NCBI GenBank assembly: GCA_008933995.1
Contig: WARS01000013.1
Coordinates: 248,001-312,000, forward strand
Origin: Datnioides undecimradiatus
Taxonomy: Eukaryota; Chordata; Actinopteri; Lobotiformes; Datnioididae
Direction of reading: 5' to 3'
Length of the DNA stretch: 64,000 nt
The position numbers and the translations under genes were made by a program. The notes under the pieces were generated by a model that saw only the letters and a list, made by a program, of their open reading frames with translations, did not search any database and was not told the DNA's origin. Below are positions 23,276-34,834 of the stretch, one piece after another (the first letter of the stretch is position 1; each line of letters starts with the position of its first letter).

Positions 23276-23826
23276 GAAAGGGAATGATCTCTCTGAATGC
23301 CCACTGTGGGCCCGTGGACTTCCTGGTAGCCACTACCAGCACTCTGTCTCCTGAACTGCTGAAGCGGGACTCTGTCGTGGACGGCCCAGACTCTGCATGC
23401 GGAGGCGAGGACCGCAGCGACACCTCGTCTCAAGAATCCCTGCAACACTCCAACTCCTACCACGGAGAGGGGAAAGGCAAAGGGCGCGGCGTCCTGCTGC
23501 AGTACAAGCTGCGCTCCACGTCAGGACTGCCTGGACGGCCATTAACGGCGATGGGAGATGAGGCGTCTGACTCCTCCCTGGAGTCTTTGGAGCACAGCGT
23601 GGAAGATGGATCTATCTATGAGCTCAGCGATGACCCAGAAATGTGGGTTCGGGGACGTCCTTGTGAGAGGGACGGGGGACGCAGGGACAGGGTGATCTCT
23701 GCAGCGGTTATCTCTGGAGGCAAAGGCTTCCGTAGACTGAAGGAGGGAGCAGCAGCGGGTACTAGGACAAGTGGGGAGGGTTCAGAGAATATTCTCATGG
23801 TGTGGCAGCTTCCACTCACAGTGTGA
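23276..23826 (+). CDS. arhgef10l: ARHGEF10L last coding exon (C-terminus, TGA stop)
   Basis: A 551-bp terminal exon after a CTCCTCCAG acceptor; the stop TGA is at 23824-23826. It opens with GKGMISLNAHCGPVDFL, a propeller strand and turn. A long Ser/Asp/Glu/Gly-rich loop follows (about residues 315-362 of the encoded part, including DRSDTSSQESLQHSNS), predicted to be disordered. The fold resumes with VLLQYKLRSTSGLPGRPL. The diagnostic DGSIYELSDDPEMWVRGRPC, VISAAVISGGKGFRRL and the closing strand ENILMVWQLPLTV follow. The paralogue ARHGEF10 lacks the DDPxxWVRxRPC motif as I recall it, which supports 10L. Antisense open frames of 67-69 codons over this exon are shadows caused by its high GC content and codon bias. 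Confidence 0.96.
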
Positions 23827-24474
23827 TATGGAAAATGTATGGCAAGGTGTATTTATAGATGTCTACCCAGCTTAGCCTCAAATCACTTGCTCCATAAATT
23901 CAAGGGATTTGAATATACGATGAGAAGGTGTTGCCACTGCTACAGAGCTTGACATCTCATGATTTAGCCTGTGGAATAAGGCGGCTAAGACGCGCTGTTT
24001 ATTAGAGGTACCGTCGTCCCATAGGACTCTTTGAACGTTCAACACTGCACGCCATCACCCCCTCCAGCAACGGCGGAGGCTGCCCCGCCGCAGTTTAGTT
24101 CCATGTGATTGTTTTGATCTGGTTCCTCTTCCTGCCTTAGTTAAGATTGATACGCCTCAATTTAACCTCATCATTGCAGCGTGTGCTCTGCAACATTTAT
24201 TTTATGTGAGGGGCGTCTGTGCGAGCGCCCGCGGACAGCGCGCCTTTCAGAGGCAGCCTTTGTTGAATGTGCTATGCTCTGCAGAGTCAGAGATGGACAT
24301 CTTTTATCTGATCCTGTGGGAGAGATCCCATCTGTTTAGAGCTGAAAGCTGGGGACTTCCACCACATCACAAAGCACATTAGCATCACTTTATTAGCTTT
24401 GCCAGCCTTCCTGTCATCCCATACAATGTGAATGTACGATACCTTCTATTGTGTCTCAAAATTGAATCTGGGCT

Positions 24475-24505
<31 letters not shown>

Positions 24506-25740
24506 GAAAAAAAAATTCTTGTTTTGTTGCAGCTGTTGCAAAAATGATATTTTTTTTTTTTTTTTTTGGTTACAAGAAATGAGTTGCTTCCAGGAGTTAA
24601 AGCATGTCTTTGTTGAGGTGGGTCATGTTAGTACAGACTGACTGCAAAACTGATTTGGAAAACAAATGTTACGAGAGTCAAAGACATTTTTATTTTTGCT
24701 CTACATTACTGAATATTTGCACAGCAGAAATCCTTTGATTGTTACAGATTTATCTGAGGAAAGGAAACTTCTTGGTGCCACATTTGAGAGTATTATCTCG
24801 CCCCAGCACTGTAAATGCCAGATATCTGTTTCATTATTCAGCGTCATCTATCAGCTGCATAAAACAAATGTGCACACAGGGTTGTTAATAAATAACTCAC
24901 ATTAGCTGTAAACCCCAGTTACTCATCAAAAGCAAAACTCCAGAAACGAATGATGACATAGAACTGCTGCAGCCGCACGAACTGCTGTCGGCTGCGTATC
25001 ATGAAACCTACCTAATGAAGGCGCCGATCCTTCATTTTCAATAATAAACAATGAGAATCATTAAAGATGTTGTAATGTAAGTGTTTTACATTACATAGCA
25101 TGAGCCTGTGTGACAAATAGCAGGCGGTGATGTATCTGTATGCACGATGTTGGCCTGGACACTAAGTCATGGAAACCTTAATGTTTTCTTTCGGTTTTCA
25201 TGCTAATATCAGTTAATGCAAACATTAATATTTCATGATCGGGACACGGGAATGCATGTAAACAACTGGACCTCCATGTCGAGCGGGAACCACGAATCTC
25301 CATTTTTGGTGGTTATCATGACAGCAGACCAGTTGAGAGAACATTGATAATCTGTCTCCAACCTGATGGGCCAATGAAACCCTTTCACCACAGCGTGAAT
25401 ATGTGAAATAAGAATGTATTGTCCGTAAGCTGCATTCAAGCTCTTCTCCTTTCTCTTGGACGAAATGAGATTTTGAATCTTTCGTTTCTTCTGATCAGCA
25501 GCAGCATGTGGAGTCGGAGGTGGTATGGTACTGAGTGTGTGTGTCACATTGTAAAGGTTTTTTGCTTCATAACTTCTTCATTCAAAGTTATAGTAGCACC
25601 AGAAGGCTTGTAAACATGTCCTCCTGACATCGGCAGCTATCTCGGAGAGGACCACAAAGTGCGTCAATGGACATTTTTCAGTGTCTTAACACAGTAGGCA
25701 GAGGCCAACATGAACGCATCTTTGTGGATTCCCAATAAAC
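23827..25740 (+). other. arhgef10l: Probable 3' UTR of arhgef10l and flank
   Basis: The 3' untranslated region must begin here, but its end is not clear. Canonical AATAAA signals on the + strand occur at 24887-24892, 25043-25048 and 25734-25739. None lies within the first kilobase after the stop. A 25-base A run at 24481-24505 could be mistaken for a poly(A) tail by oligo-dT priming. Choosing among these signals needs transcript data. Confidence 0.4.
24481..24567. repeat. Facing A and T homopolymer runs
   Basis: Twenty-five A at 24481-24505, a G and nine more A to 24515, then 17 T at 24551-24567. The runs are separated by 35 bp and could pair into an A/T stem. It may be slippage-derived or an old insertion tail; no element was recognised. 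Confidence 0.7.
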
Positions 25741-28700
25741 AAAGCGACAGTGAGGGTCATGGTATAGAATTCTCTTTCTGCTTGTGCCCGCTCACCACAC
25801 GTGGAGTCTTGTTTTATCCATTCATCTCGGCTGGAGCTTAAAGTTCATGTTTCTTTGAGGCACATCAAGGTTTATTTTCCCCCTCATTCTCCTCTTCACA
25901 GCTTAAATTCAATAGTCTTTTTAACATCTTGAATCATTCAGAAAACAAGATGATGTAAACTGTCCTTGGATGCTGTCATCTAAATGTAAATCTCAATGTC
26001 ATGTCAGAAATGCGTGCTCCAATTCATGTGAGATGCGACGCCGCTGGAGCCACAATGCCGCAGCGGTCACTATGGAGGTTGTGCGTTCAACCTTAACCGG
26101 AGGATGAGCGCGTATTCCTGCTTGAATAGGCCGATGAAATATACATGGTTCCTTCACTAAAGCTGCCGTACGGTCGGCACTGTTGAACTGTTCCGCAAAG
26201 CTTACCCACTAACAACTGAGATCCGATATCTGCAAATGTGTAGTGACCCTTGATGCCGATGATACTGACTCATACATTTCATTTGCTTACACTCAACGTG
26301 TACAGGTATTATCCATGCACTGAATATTAATACTCTTGAACGAACGTACTGTACTACTAATTACAACTGTTACTGTACTAATTAAACCTATATGTCCGTT
26401 TGTATAGAGGACTCTGCAACAGTGTTGGTGTTTTAGATGAGACTGTGTACAGGCACAGTTTATGCAATATGTTCTCCTGTGGTGCTGAAGGATAAATCCA
26501 CTTTATTACAAATTTTCTGAAGTTTGGCTATCGGTTATTATACCATGATGACATCATCATGATATAATAAGTTTACAGACCAGTTTCCAAAACCCACTTT
26601 GACCTACCACCCTTGCCGTAGCTGTTGTGCAGTGAGGCATTATTACCAACGCAGTGTGTGCACTCACCTTTAGTTCCAGCGCCTACAACAATTGGCTCGT
26701 TTACAACCTGTGTGACAGTCCCCTCGTATTTCCGTGATCACTGTGGCAAATGGAAAATGACAGGAGCTGATTGAAATGATGGCCGAAACAAAAGTAAAGT
26801 AATAAACTGGAATTGTCCTTTAAGCAAAGTATTAGACATAATGTCATCACAGGCATATGGAAACGCTCATATCCCGTTGGTACAATTTCTTGTCTAAACA
26901 TTGTCTAACAAGCTTATGCTGAATTAAAAACCTCCTTAAACATGAGTTTGAGTGTGATCACTGCTATATGTTTATGATGACGGCGGCCGTGTTGACACGC
27001 AGTGCTTTGGGTTGGGGAGATGCACTGTAGATCCGCAGCATTATTATGCTAATGACGCTACACTTTTTGCTACTTCTCTGTGACTCAGCAACATAAAACC
27101 CCGTCTTTGATGATGTACCATTTGGATTATCTCCTTTTTTGCTGTTTGCTTATACAAATTACAATAAGCTTACCTCCACGCCGGCTGGAAGCCAGTGCTT
27201 CGACAACCCGCGCGTCTTTTTGTTGAGTAAAAGTAAGAAGAAAAACAGGTTGTTCCAATATGTTCCGCTTATATAGGCTGGTTGGATTACATGTGCATGT
27301 AGTTCATAGGCTGCTGGATCGATGAACAATCAAAGGATTCAAGTGTAACATCTCTCTGAGTGGAAGCTCTGTGTTTCTCATCTGGTTCCTTTACTTCTAT
27401 CCACACCTTTTCACCACAGTAAAGTCACACAGATGGAGGCAAATGTAGGCCAGAGTCCCAAACCTGGTCTCAGTGGGATGCTGCTGTATCAGCAGAGTGC
27501 AGAGCAATAAGGTAATGCACAGCAGACTGTGGGACAGGTAGACTCTGGCTGCATCTCACCTTTATCGTCTGCATAAAGTCCACTGAGTTTCAAGCGTCCT
27601 CTGACATCACGACTGAGCTCTTGTCTTGACTTTCACCTGGTGGACCTGCTTTTATTTTCTCTGATAATAAGATCAGGTGCCTGTTGGTGCTTGAAATGAA
27701 CCCTTTATTCTCATAACATTATGCTCTATTTCTAAAAATATGACAACTTTATTCTTCTATATCATTCCCTCAGGATACAGAGTCTGAAGTGTAAGGGACC
27801 TTTGTGTAGCACTGTAGTTTTAAATTAAAAAATAAATAAAATTAAATAAAATTAAAAAAACAAAAAACCATTGGATCACCTCTGCTTGTCACGCCGACAA
27901 CACCAGACTCAGTTATCAGTAAAATAAAAATACAATTACAGTTAATTTCAGTTACAGTCAAACTGCAGTTTCTGTGAGAGCCGCATTTGGCTTCTTGGTT
28001 TTGTGAATTCCCTTACGCCTCTTCACCTTCAGCCTCGGTGGAGTGCTAGTGGCTTATGTTGTTGCTGGCGCGCGCTGCACCTCAGGGAGACGAGCGGGAT
28101 TGTTGCGAGCGAGCTTAAACTGCAGGTGGAAACACGCTGAGGAACCTCCCCCCTCCTCCCCCGCCCTGTCTTTATCACTGCCTCTCCTCCTCTAGGTTTC
28201 TCTTTCCCGCTGCCTTTCAACACATGTCCGAGAAGCCCGCATGGAATACAGATCCCCTATCCATCATGGTAGCAAATGAAGCGTCGTGCTATTTCCTCAT
28301 GACCAATCATCAGGTCAATGTGCGCCGTTGCCCTTTGACCTAAAAGTTACATTAATAGCCTCCTCTTCCCTCTAACTCCACGTGGAGCAGTCAGGCCACA
28401 TAAAGGCCCCCCTTCGGTGCTGGCAATGTCAGATAAAGGGGAACGGGGCCGGTGGCGCCGGGCTGCGCGTGCACCAAAGTGAGCCTCAGCAGTAGCCAAC
28501 AGGAAATTATCATCAAAGGTCAACGCTAAAAGGAACCACGACTGATGGGCTAAACAAGAGGAGTCAGATGGTGGTTCAGGTGCTGTAGTGCAGCATTTAG
28601 GTGATGGCGGCACACGACTGAGCTGATCGCGGCCAGGCCGAGGCTTTCAAACACGCCGTGGCTTCACACAAATCAACCCGCGTATGGAACAAGTGTCGTA

Positions 28701-31700
28701 TAAACACAAACAAGCAACGATGATTTTTTATAAAAATGCAGTGTCGTGCACTGACGGGGTTTGAAGCACATTGCATAAAAAAATGGTTGTCAGGGAAAAA
28801 TGTATTCTCTGCCATTAATGTGCCTCCTCATCCTCTGTGGATGTGTATAATCTAGGCTTTGTTTACTTGTACTCTTTTCAGTCTACGCCGCGAGCTCTCA
28901 TTTACCCAAGGTTTTTGGCTCATGGACGTTATCCTGGGAGCATCCAGCCCGCAAACCGGCATCCGGCGGCACAGCGAGGATCGCACCACGGCAGGGAGCT
29001 CCAGAAAAGGGTCCGTCGAACTCCGGCAGGAGAGTCGAGAGCGTAACGCCGATCTGATAATCCAGCGCTGAATTGCGCCCCATACCTGGGTCGGCACTAG
29101 AACACCATCCTCGCCTGGGAGCAAAATGACAAAATGAGAGGCCCCGAGTGCTTTGCAAGCGTTTCACTGTCAAGACTTTAAGGGTGTACGGCATAAATAC
29201 GGGTGCTTTTTCTGGTAGGACTTCACAGCCCCCCTTTTCTAAACCTTTCTATAGATATTTTCTGCCAATTAACCCTGCTTCAGGAGAGATTTGCCTATCT
29301 CAAGCCCCAGCTTTGCGCCTGTGCAGCTCGCGGCGTCACTCTCCCTACGTCTCAGGTATAATTTGCATGCCTCGGTCAAGGCTAAACTGAAGCGGATGAA
29401 GCGCTGCGGTTTGAAGGTCTCCCTGCTTTATCTGCCGACTCCTAAAAGCCAGACATATTTGCATTGCTTTTCATTTCCGCAGGCTTGGCAGTACGAATGA
29501 TAAAGGAAGAGGAGCACACTGTACAAACCTTGCTCAACAAAGGAGGCAGTAGCTAATGATTTGCATACGGAGAATGCGGGGATAAGGCCCACACAGGGCT
29601 GCCTCGGATGTTATTATCGCCCTCCCATCAATGCTCGGAGCTGATGCCTGTCAACATCCGGTGCACTGCGCTGTAGAGGGGGGGGGCTGGGTCACACCTT
29701 GGTGTCAGATGCAGCTGTCTCCCCTGGCAAAGTCAGTCTCACATGAACTAAAAAAAAAAAAATCTATATTTCAATAGAGGATATTGTTTTCCACTTCACC
29801 AAACTTCTAGATCTGAGACCTGGGCTCCCCCAATGCCGGTTCAGTTCTCAGACCCATCAATCTCACGCCGCTTCATGTAGACCTGTCTTCTACAGTCCTC
29901 TCAGCGCTGCTCCTGGACATGTTTTATTTACCGCCTTTTAATCATGCAGAGGATTAATGAAAATTTGATCACTGTACATTATTCAACTTGTCCCCTCGGA
30001 GAAGGGTCTGTTTAATGGCATGACACCGCGCCTGTATTGAATAGTTATCATCTCCCACGGTGTTTATCCCTCGCCCATCTATTTGTGTTAAGGTTTGCAG
30101 AAGCGAACGCGGCGCTCCCCGACGGATCACCTCTTTGGCGTTGTTTTATCCCGTCTTCCTCTGGCTGTGACATTACCACTCTGCCTTTTTCTGCAGTCTG
30201 TAAAATCATAATAGGTGAAGTGCAGTTGGGGAGTTTTATAGGCAATTTCCTCGAAACACATTTATATTATATCTCAGCGCCCGCGCTCCACTTCTTATTT
30301 ACTATTATGTGTATAAACATGCCGGTTTTACATGCGCCGCACTTCCCTCTGTCCTGCAATGTTTTATTTTCGGAGACTGTTTGGGCCTTTGAAGGGTGAC
30401 CTTCAATTCATATATCCATTGCTATAACTCTGCTACTATCTCAGCGGGACCTCTGCGGAGAAGATAAAATTTCTTTTTATGTCTCGCAGTGAATCAAGTC
30501 ACTTTATGCCAACATTTCTTTGACTATTCAAACGAAATGAGAATATTAGCATTCAGGTCCGGTCTTTCCCCTTCTTTCGCATCCCTGTTGAATTTGGACG
30601 GCGGCCAGGGAACATTTCAGAGGTAAATAACGTGTTGAACAAGGCTCTAACCTGGCTGCATTTCACCGGAGGAGCAAAATGTGTCTTGAATCATTTCTCG
30701 GCATCAAAAATAACAACATTTCATCTTCTGCTTTCTCCCCCCGTCGGTTTGACGCGCTGATGCAACACTTGCATCACCTGGGTCCGAGGATTCACATGAA
30801 TGCTGAACAATATTCATTTTGGGCCTGTTGTTTTTAATGATGGCCTCGTCTCCGTCCGGTGTTATGACTCGCAGCAGTTTTGTCCACTTCCTCTCCATCT
30901 CTCTCTGTCTCTTTCTCTCTTTTCTCACTCCTGCGTCTCTCCCCTCCCCAGGGGAAGAGACGTACAGTACCTTTTAATGCTGCTGTCCTCAGCCTGACAG
31001 ATGGAGGCCATTAAAACACATTTTCTTTGTATTACGGTAAATGACACAGCCATGTTTCGTATAATATGACCGTTCCCAAGACGGCGTTAGGATGCAAAAG
31101 GAAGCCATAGAACCATCTTGTCATGAGTTTGCTATGCATGCACAGGAGGCTGCAGCTGTGATTTAGCTGTAGCGGGTCCTCAGCGAGCTGCAGCGTCTCA
31201 GTTGTTGTTAGATTGCAGCAGTCAGTCCGGAGTGAAGTTTAGAAAAATTGCTGTGACACCAGCTCATCAAGCCTGATTTCCAGTCCCATGAAAAGGGAGG
31301 GCGACTGGGTAATGGACTTTTTCCACGAGGCATCAGCGCTGACAGTCGCACACACACACGGAGCAGTTAAGATTCTTAGGTTTTCAAAAAGGTAAAGAAA
31401 ATCAATATCTGTTGTGGCAGGTATGATATTTATTCAAAATGCACTCCCTCTCTTGATAAAAAGAGGTGGTTTTGGCTTTGCAGGAAGCTTGGCAGCTTAG
31501 AGGCTGTCTGTTTTATAGGGTGGACATCCACAGTAACCAACGGTGACAGTTTCTATTTTTATACCCCTCACTCCTCTGAGAGCGATCCTGAAATCCAACA
31601 CTGTCACAGCGGTTGGCTGGAACAGGGAGAATCATTGTTTAAAATGAGAGGAGAGGAAAAGCATTTGACTTGGACAATAACTCAGGATGATCTACAACTG

Positions 31701-31870
31701 GACAAATGTTATAACGGGATGTTTAATGTTGTTTACATTGTTGTGCCTGTAATGTAAAGTAAAAAAACACAAGAGTGCCCTTAAACCAGTGACTGCAGGT
31801 CACCGTGTTCAGTGAGACATTCAGCAGTTGTCAGATGATGTCATTCAACCTTCAAATGAAGGTTGGGATG
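25741..31870. other. Intergenic sequence, no gene recognised
   Basis: Six kilobases downstream of arhgef10l. An A-rich TAAAATAAA-type patch lies at about 27820-27868. A CpG-containing segment at about 28930-29060 has open frames on both strands but no protein family that I recognise. No RNA gene, mobile element or spliced exon was supported. Confidence 0.6.
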
Positions 31871-32279
31871 TTCTGTTCTGTTCTGTTCAACTCTGTTCTG
31901 TTCTGCTCTGTTCTGTTCTGCTTTGTTCTGTTATGTTCTGCTCTGTTCTGTTCTGTTCTGCTCTGTTCTGTTTTGCTTTGTTCTGTTGTGTTCTGCTCTG
32001 TTCTGTTATGTTCTGTTCTACTCTGTTCTGTTCAACTCTGTTCTGTTCTGCTCTGTTCTGTTCTGTTCTACTCTGTTCTGTTCTGTTCTGCTTTGTTCTG
32101 TTCTGCTCACTTCTGTTCTGTTCTGCTCAGTTCTGTTCTGCTTTGCTCTGCTCTGCTCACTTCTGTTCTGTTCTGCTCAGTTCTGTTCTGCTTTGCTCTG
32201 TTCTGCTCAGTTCTGTTCTGTTCGGTTCTGCTCAGTTCTGTTCTGTTCTGCTCAGTTCTGTTCTGTTCTGCCCTGTTCT
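31871..32279. repeat. TTCTG pentanucleotide tandem array (about 82 units)
   Basis: About 409 bp of TTCTG units with single-base variants (CTCTG, CTTTG, TTATG, TTCAA, CTCAG, CTCAC, CCCTG). On the + strand A is almost absent. The distal part has a longer period: the 48-bp segment starting at 32103 recurs at 32153, a 50-bp unit. A five-base unit without stop words keeps all three forward frames open, which explains the overlapping 157-198 codon Cys/Ser/Leu/Phe-rich ORFs; these are not genes. Confidence 0.97.
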
Positions 32280-32739
32280 CTTATTTATTGTTCTGTTTAC
32301 ATCACTTCATTTATGTCGACCCTCCCTGTAAGTTAGCCATTCACATTCCATTCACAGCCTTACATGAGCCACTTGGCTGCAGCCCGCTGTGCGCGATGTG
32401 ACAGTCAGGCAGCTGAAGTAAACAAGTGGCTGGTGCAGAAAGTTGCCAAAAAGACTTTTTTTTTTTTGTTTTCCGTTGCCACGGCAATTCTCACAAATAC
32501 ATCAGTAATATTGCCTTACAGCTTCCAGGCACCAGCGGCTCCTCTGAGCACAACTCCAAATGAACATGTTTTAATCAGGTTCAGCTGACAGGTTACATAG
32601 CCACACACACAGAGAGACTCACAGCGACATTGTGAGGCGCCTCCAGGAAAAATCCAACAAACAGATGAATGAAAATAACAACAGAACAGAAAAAAGATGA
32701 GGATTATGTTAAAATAGAGCAAGAACTATTCTAATAATT
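32280..32739. other. Intergenic sequence, nothing recognised
   Basis: About 460 bp between the pentanucleotide array and the next repeat candidate. It contains a T run at about 32457-32468. No coding or RNA feature was recognised. Confidence 0.6.
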
Positions 32740-33180
32740 CTGATTATTAGCTCAGTGTATGGACTCATACGCCAGGGTTTTCTGTTTTTCATCATTTCCT
32801 GTTTTATTTTGTAGAATGTTTCTCCTCCTGTGCCTCTTCCTGTTTCCTGTATCATTTTGGCCAGAGTCTTGCCTGTTCATTGGTTTCACCTGTGCCTCAT
32901 TCGCCTCCTCTCCCTTGTCTATATATTGTTTGTCACTCCCTTCGTCTGTTGTCAGATTGTCAGCTTATTGGTTTTCTCGTGTGGTTTTTGGACCCGTGTT
33001 TCTCTCTGGGACTCCTGTTGGCTTTGGACTGTGTTTGTGTTCACCTCAACCCCAGTAATCTTTGTCTTTCTTTTAAGTATATTAAGTCTAGTGTCTGCAT
33101 TTGGGTCCTACCCTCATTGTTCCCTGTTCCCCGTGGGGCACCAAACATCGCATCATATTGTTAATGTTAATGAAAGTCTC
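32740..33180 (+). repeat. Probable dispersed fish repeat, class unassigned
   Basis: A T/C-rich segment on the + strand with phrases I associate with abundant fish interspersed repeats: CATTTCCTGTTTTATTTTG, ATTGGTTTCACCTGTGCCTC, TTTTGGACCCGTG and GCATTTGGGTCCT. It could be a solo LTR-like sequence or another non-coding element. The three open frames of 94-118 codons are Leu/Ser/Phe-rich and look like composition artefacts. Terminal repeats and target duplications were not found by eye. Confidence 0.45.
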
Positions 33181-34834
33181 TGCTAGCCAGCCTTAAGTAA
33201 TCAACATTTTCCTGAAAGCATAAAGCCTCGTACACTTTCTAGATTAGGACGTGCAACTTTGTGTTCCCGGGTCGTCTGAATACCTTTTTAAACAGGATTA
33301 AGTGCAACAATGAAACTGTGTTGCATTTAAGTGCAGCAGCTCAATAAGAAGAAGAGGCGGTTCACAAATCCACGGGCATGGTTTCACACAGATCGGAGCA
33401 CATGCGTGGAGCAGTTCTAACAACTGAACTGTACAAGACAAGCAAACAGGTGACCAGAGATTATAAAACAATAGATTACAAAGCCCTAAAACATATTTCG
33501 AGTCATATTTATAGCAAATCATAGATCAATCAATCAGACTTCCCTTGATCTGTAATTTGTCAAAATGATCAGGTGTGACACACTCCCCACTCTGCCTCGC
33601 CTCTGAAGGATACTCCACAGCCACTGTGCTCTGTGAACACTGGCAGGAGAAGGTCGCGCTCTGAATGTACAAACAGGAGTTCAGTGGGTGCTCTGAATTC
33701 ACCAACAGTCGACTCTACTGTAGCTCGGTGCCAAAGTACAAACTGGCGCTCGTAATGCCCTTCATTTGGACACTCTGCATAATGGGACAGGCATGAAAAC
33801 AGTATCGACGTCAGGCCAGCTGTTGGGGAAAATACATATAGCCCATTGCTTTCATTTTTGTTGGATATATTAACACAGTAAATGTGGAGAATATCCGAGG
33901 AACATTCTTTGATAGCCTTGTTTTGAAACAGATGGGACTGGCTGGTTCTTCCTCATCGCTTGAGGTAGTTGTCACAGTCTACATCAAAATGGGCCATGCA
34001 GACAAATAAACCAGTGGTTATTTAAGCGATTATGTTGCTGTCACAGTCTGAAGTGTCCCTCTGTTTGCCAGACTCTCTCTCTCTCTCTTTTTTGTCTCCT
34101 CACTAATACAGGATTACCCCGTTGGCATGTGTAGCAAGTTTAACTAAACAGTTTACTGTGCTAGTGCCGGAGAATTACTACACAGCCACAGGGATCCCAG
34201 CACACATTCAAGAAATTAGGTGGCAAAATAGAATAAACTCTATACCCTGAGGGGCTTTTTATTGTCATATCAACAAACCAGGTGGCAGAAGGTAGAAAGT
34301 AATCTTGCGCAGTAGAAATGCCCGAGACAGAACGTGTAAACACTTCAAATTGGTCGGTGTGTCTAAGGTTTAATGCTCATACGAGATGAAAAGCTCAGCA
34401 AGAGGTTGTCAGGGACAGTTAAAGCATTTCAGAAACATTATTTAGGGCTCTCCACGGACAGGAAGCCAATACTGTAGATGGGAATTCCACATGCTGAACA
34501 AGCTGAGAGAGAACGATATCTATATTTTCCATCAGCCGTGATTAAAGTTAAAACTCCTGCTTCTTGTGAGATTAGTATTAAGATGGGTGGCTTAAATGCA
34601 ACAGAAGCAGTTTTTAACTGCTATTAATTTAATGCTTTATATGACCTGCATTTAGCAGAGCAAGCCACCACTGAGGAGATTTCACAGAATAGTATTAATA
34701 TTATTGTGGGGAATGGTCAGGGCCTTCAAGAGAAGACCTTGCATTCAGAAGAAAAAATAAAGGGTTTGATTTTAAATTTTAAATTCAAATAAAATGAATA
34801 AAAATGTCTTTGTTTTGCTTGTTTGCGATGTTAC
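33181..34834. other. Intergenic sequence, nothing recognised
   Basis: About 1.65 kb without a recognised gene or repeat family. A short CT run occurs at about 34074-34088. Confidence 0.6.

Larger units (their letters stand above)
2814..23826 (+). other. arhgef10l: arhgef10l locus, 3' part (seven coding exons and six introns)
   Basis: This is the spliced 3' half of a Rho guanine nucleotide exchange factor 10-like gene. Exon lengths of 87, 212, 158, 143, 172, 123 and 551 bp total 1446 bp, which is 481 codons plus TGA. Every intron begins GT and ends AG, and the phases match at each junction (0, 2, 1, 0, 1, 1). The family protein carries DH and PH domains that activate RhoA-type GTPases, followed by a WD40-like beta-propeller; only the propeller half is seen here. 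The assignment to ARHGEF10L rather than its paralogue ARHGEF10 rests on the last exons, where DGSIYELSDDPEMWVR and the ending MVWQLPLTV agree with the 10L C-terminus as I recall it. The introns (0.5 to 7.5 kb) are unremarkable apart from repeats. Confidence 0.93.

Noticed and set aside
23254..23819. Minus-strand ORFs of 67-69 codons over the last arhgef10l exon
   Set aside because: Antisense shadows of a GC-rich coding exon.
26080..26110. tRNA B-box-like words (also near 2213)
   Set aside because: No A-box at the right distance and no cloverleaf; not a tRNA or tRNA-derived SINE.
31805..32401. Three overlapping plus-strand ORFs of 157-198 codons, Cys/Ser/Leu/Phe-rich
   Set aside because: They are translations of the TTCTG array in its three frames; a five-base unit without stop words keeps every frame open.
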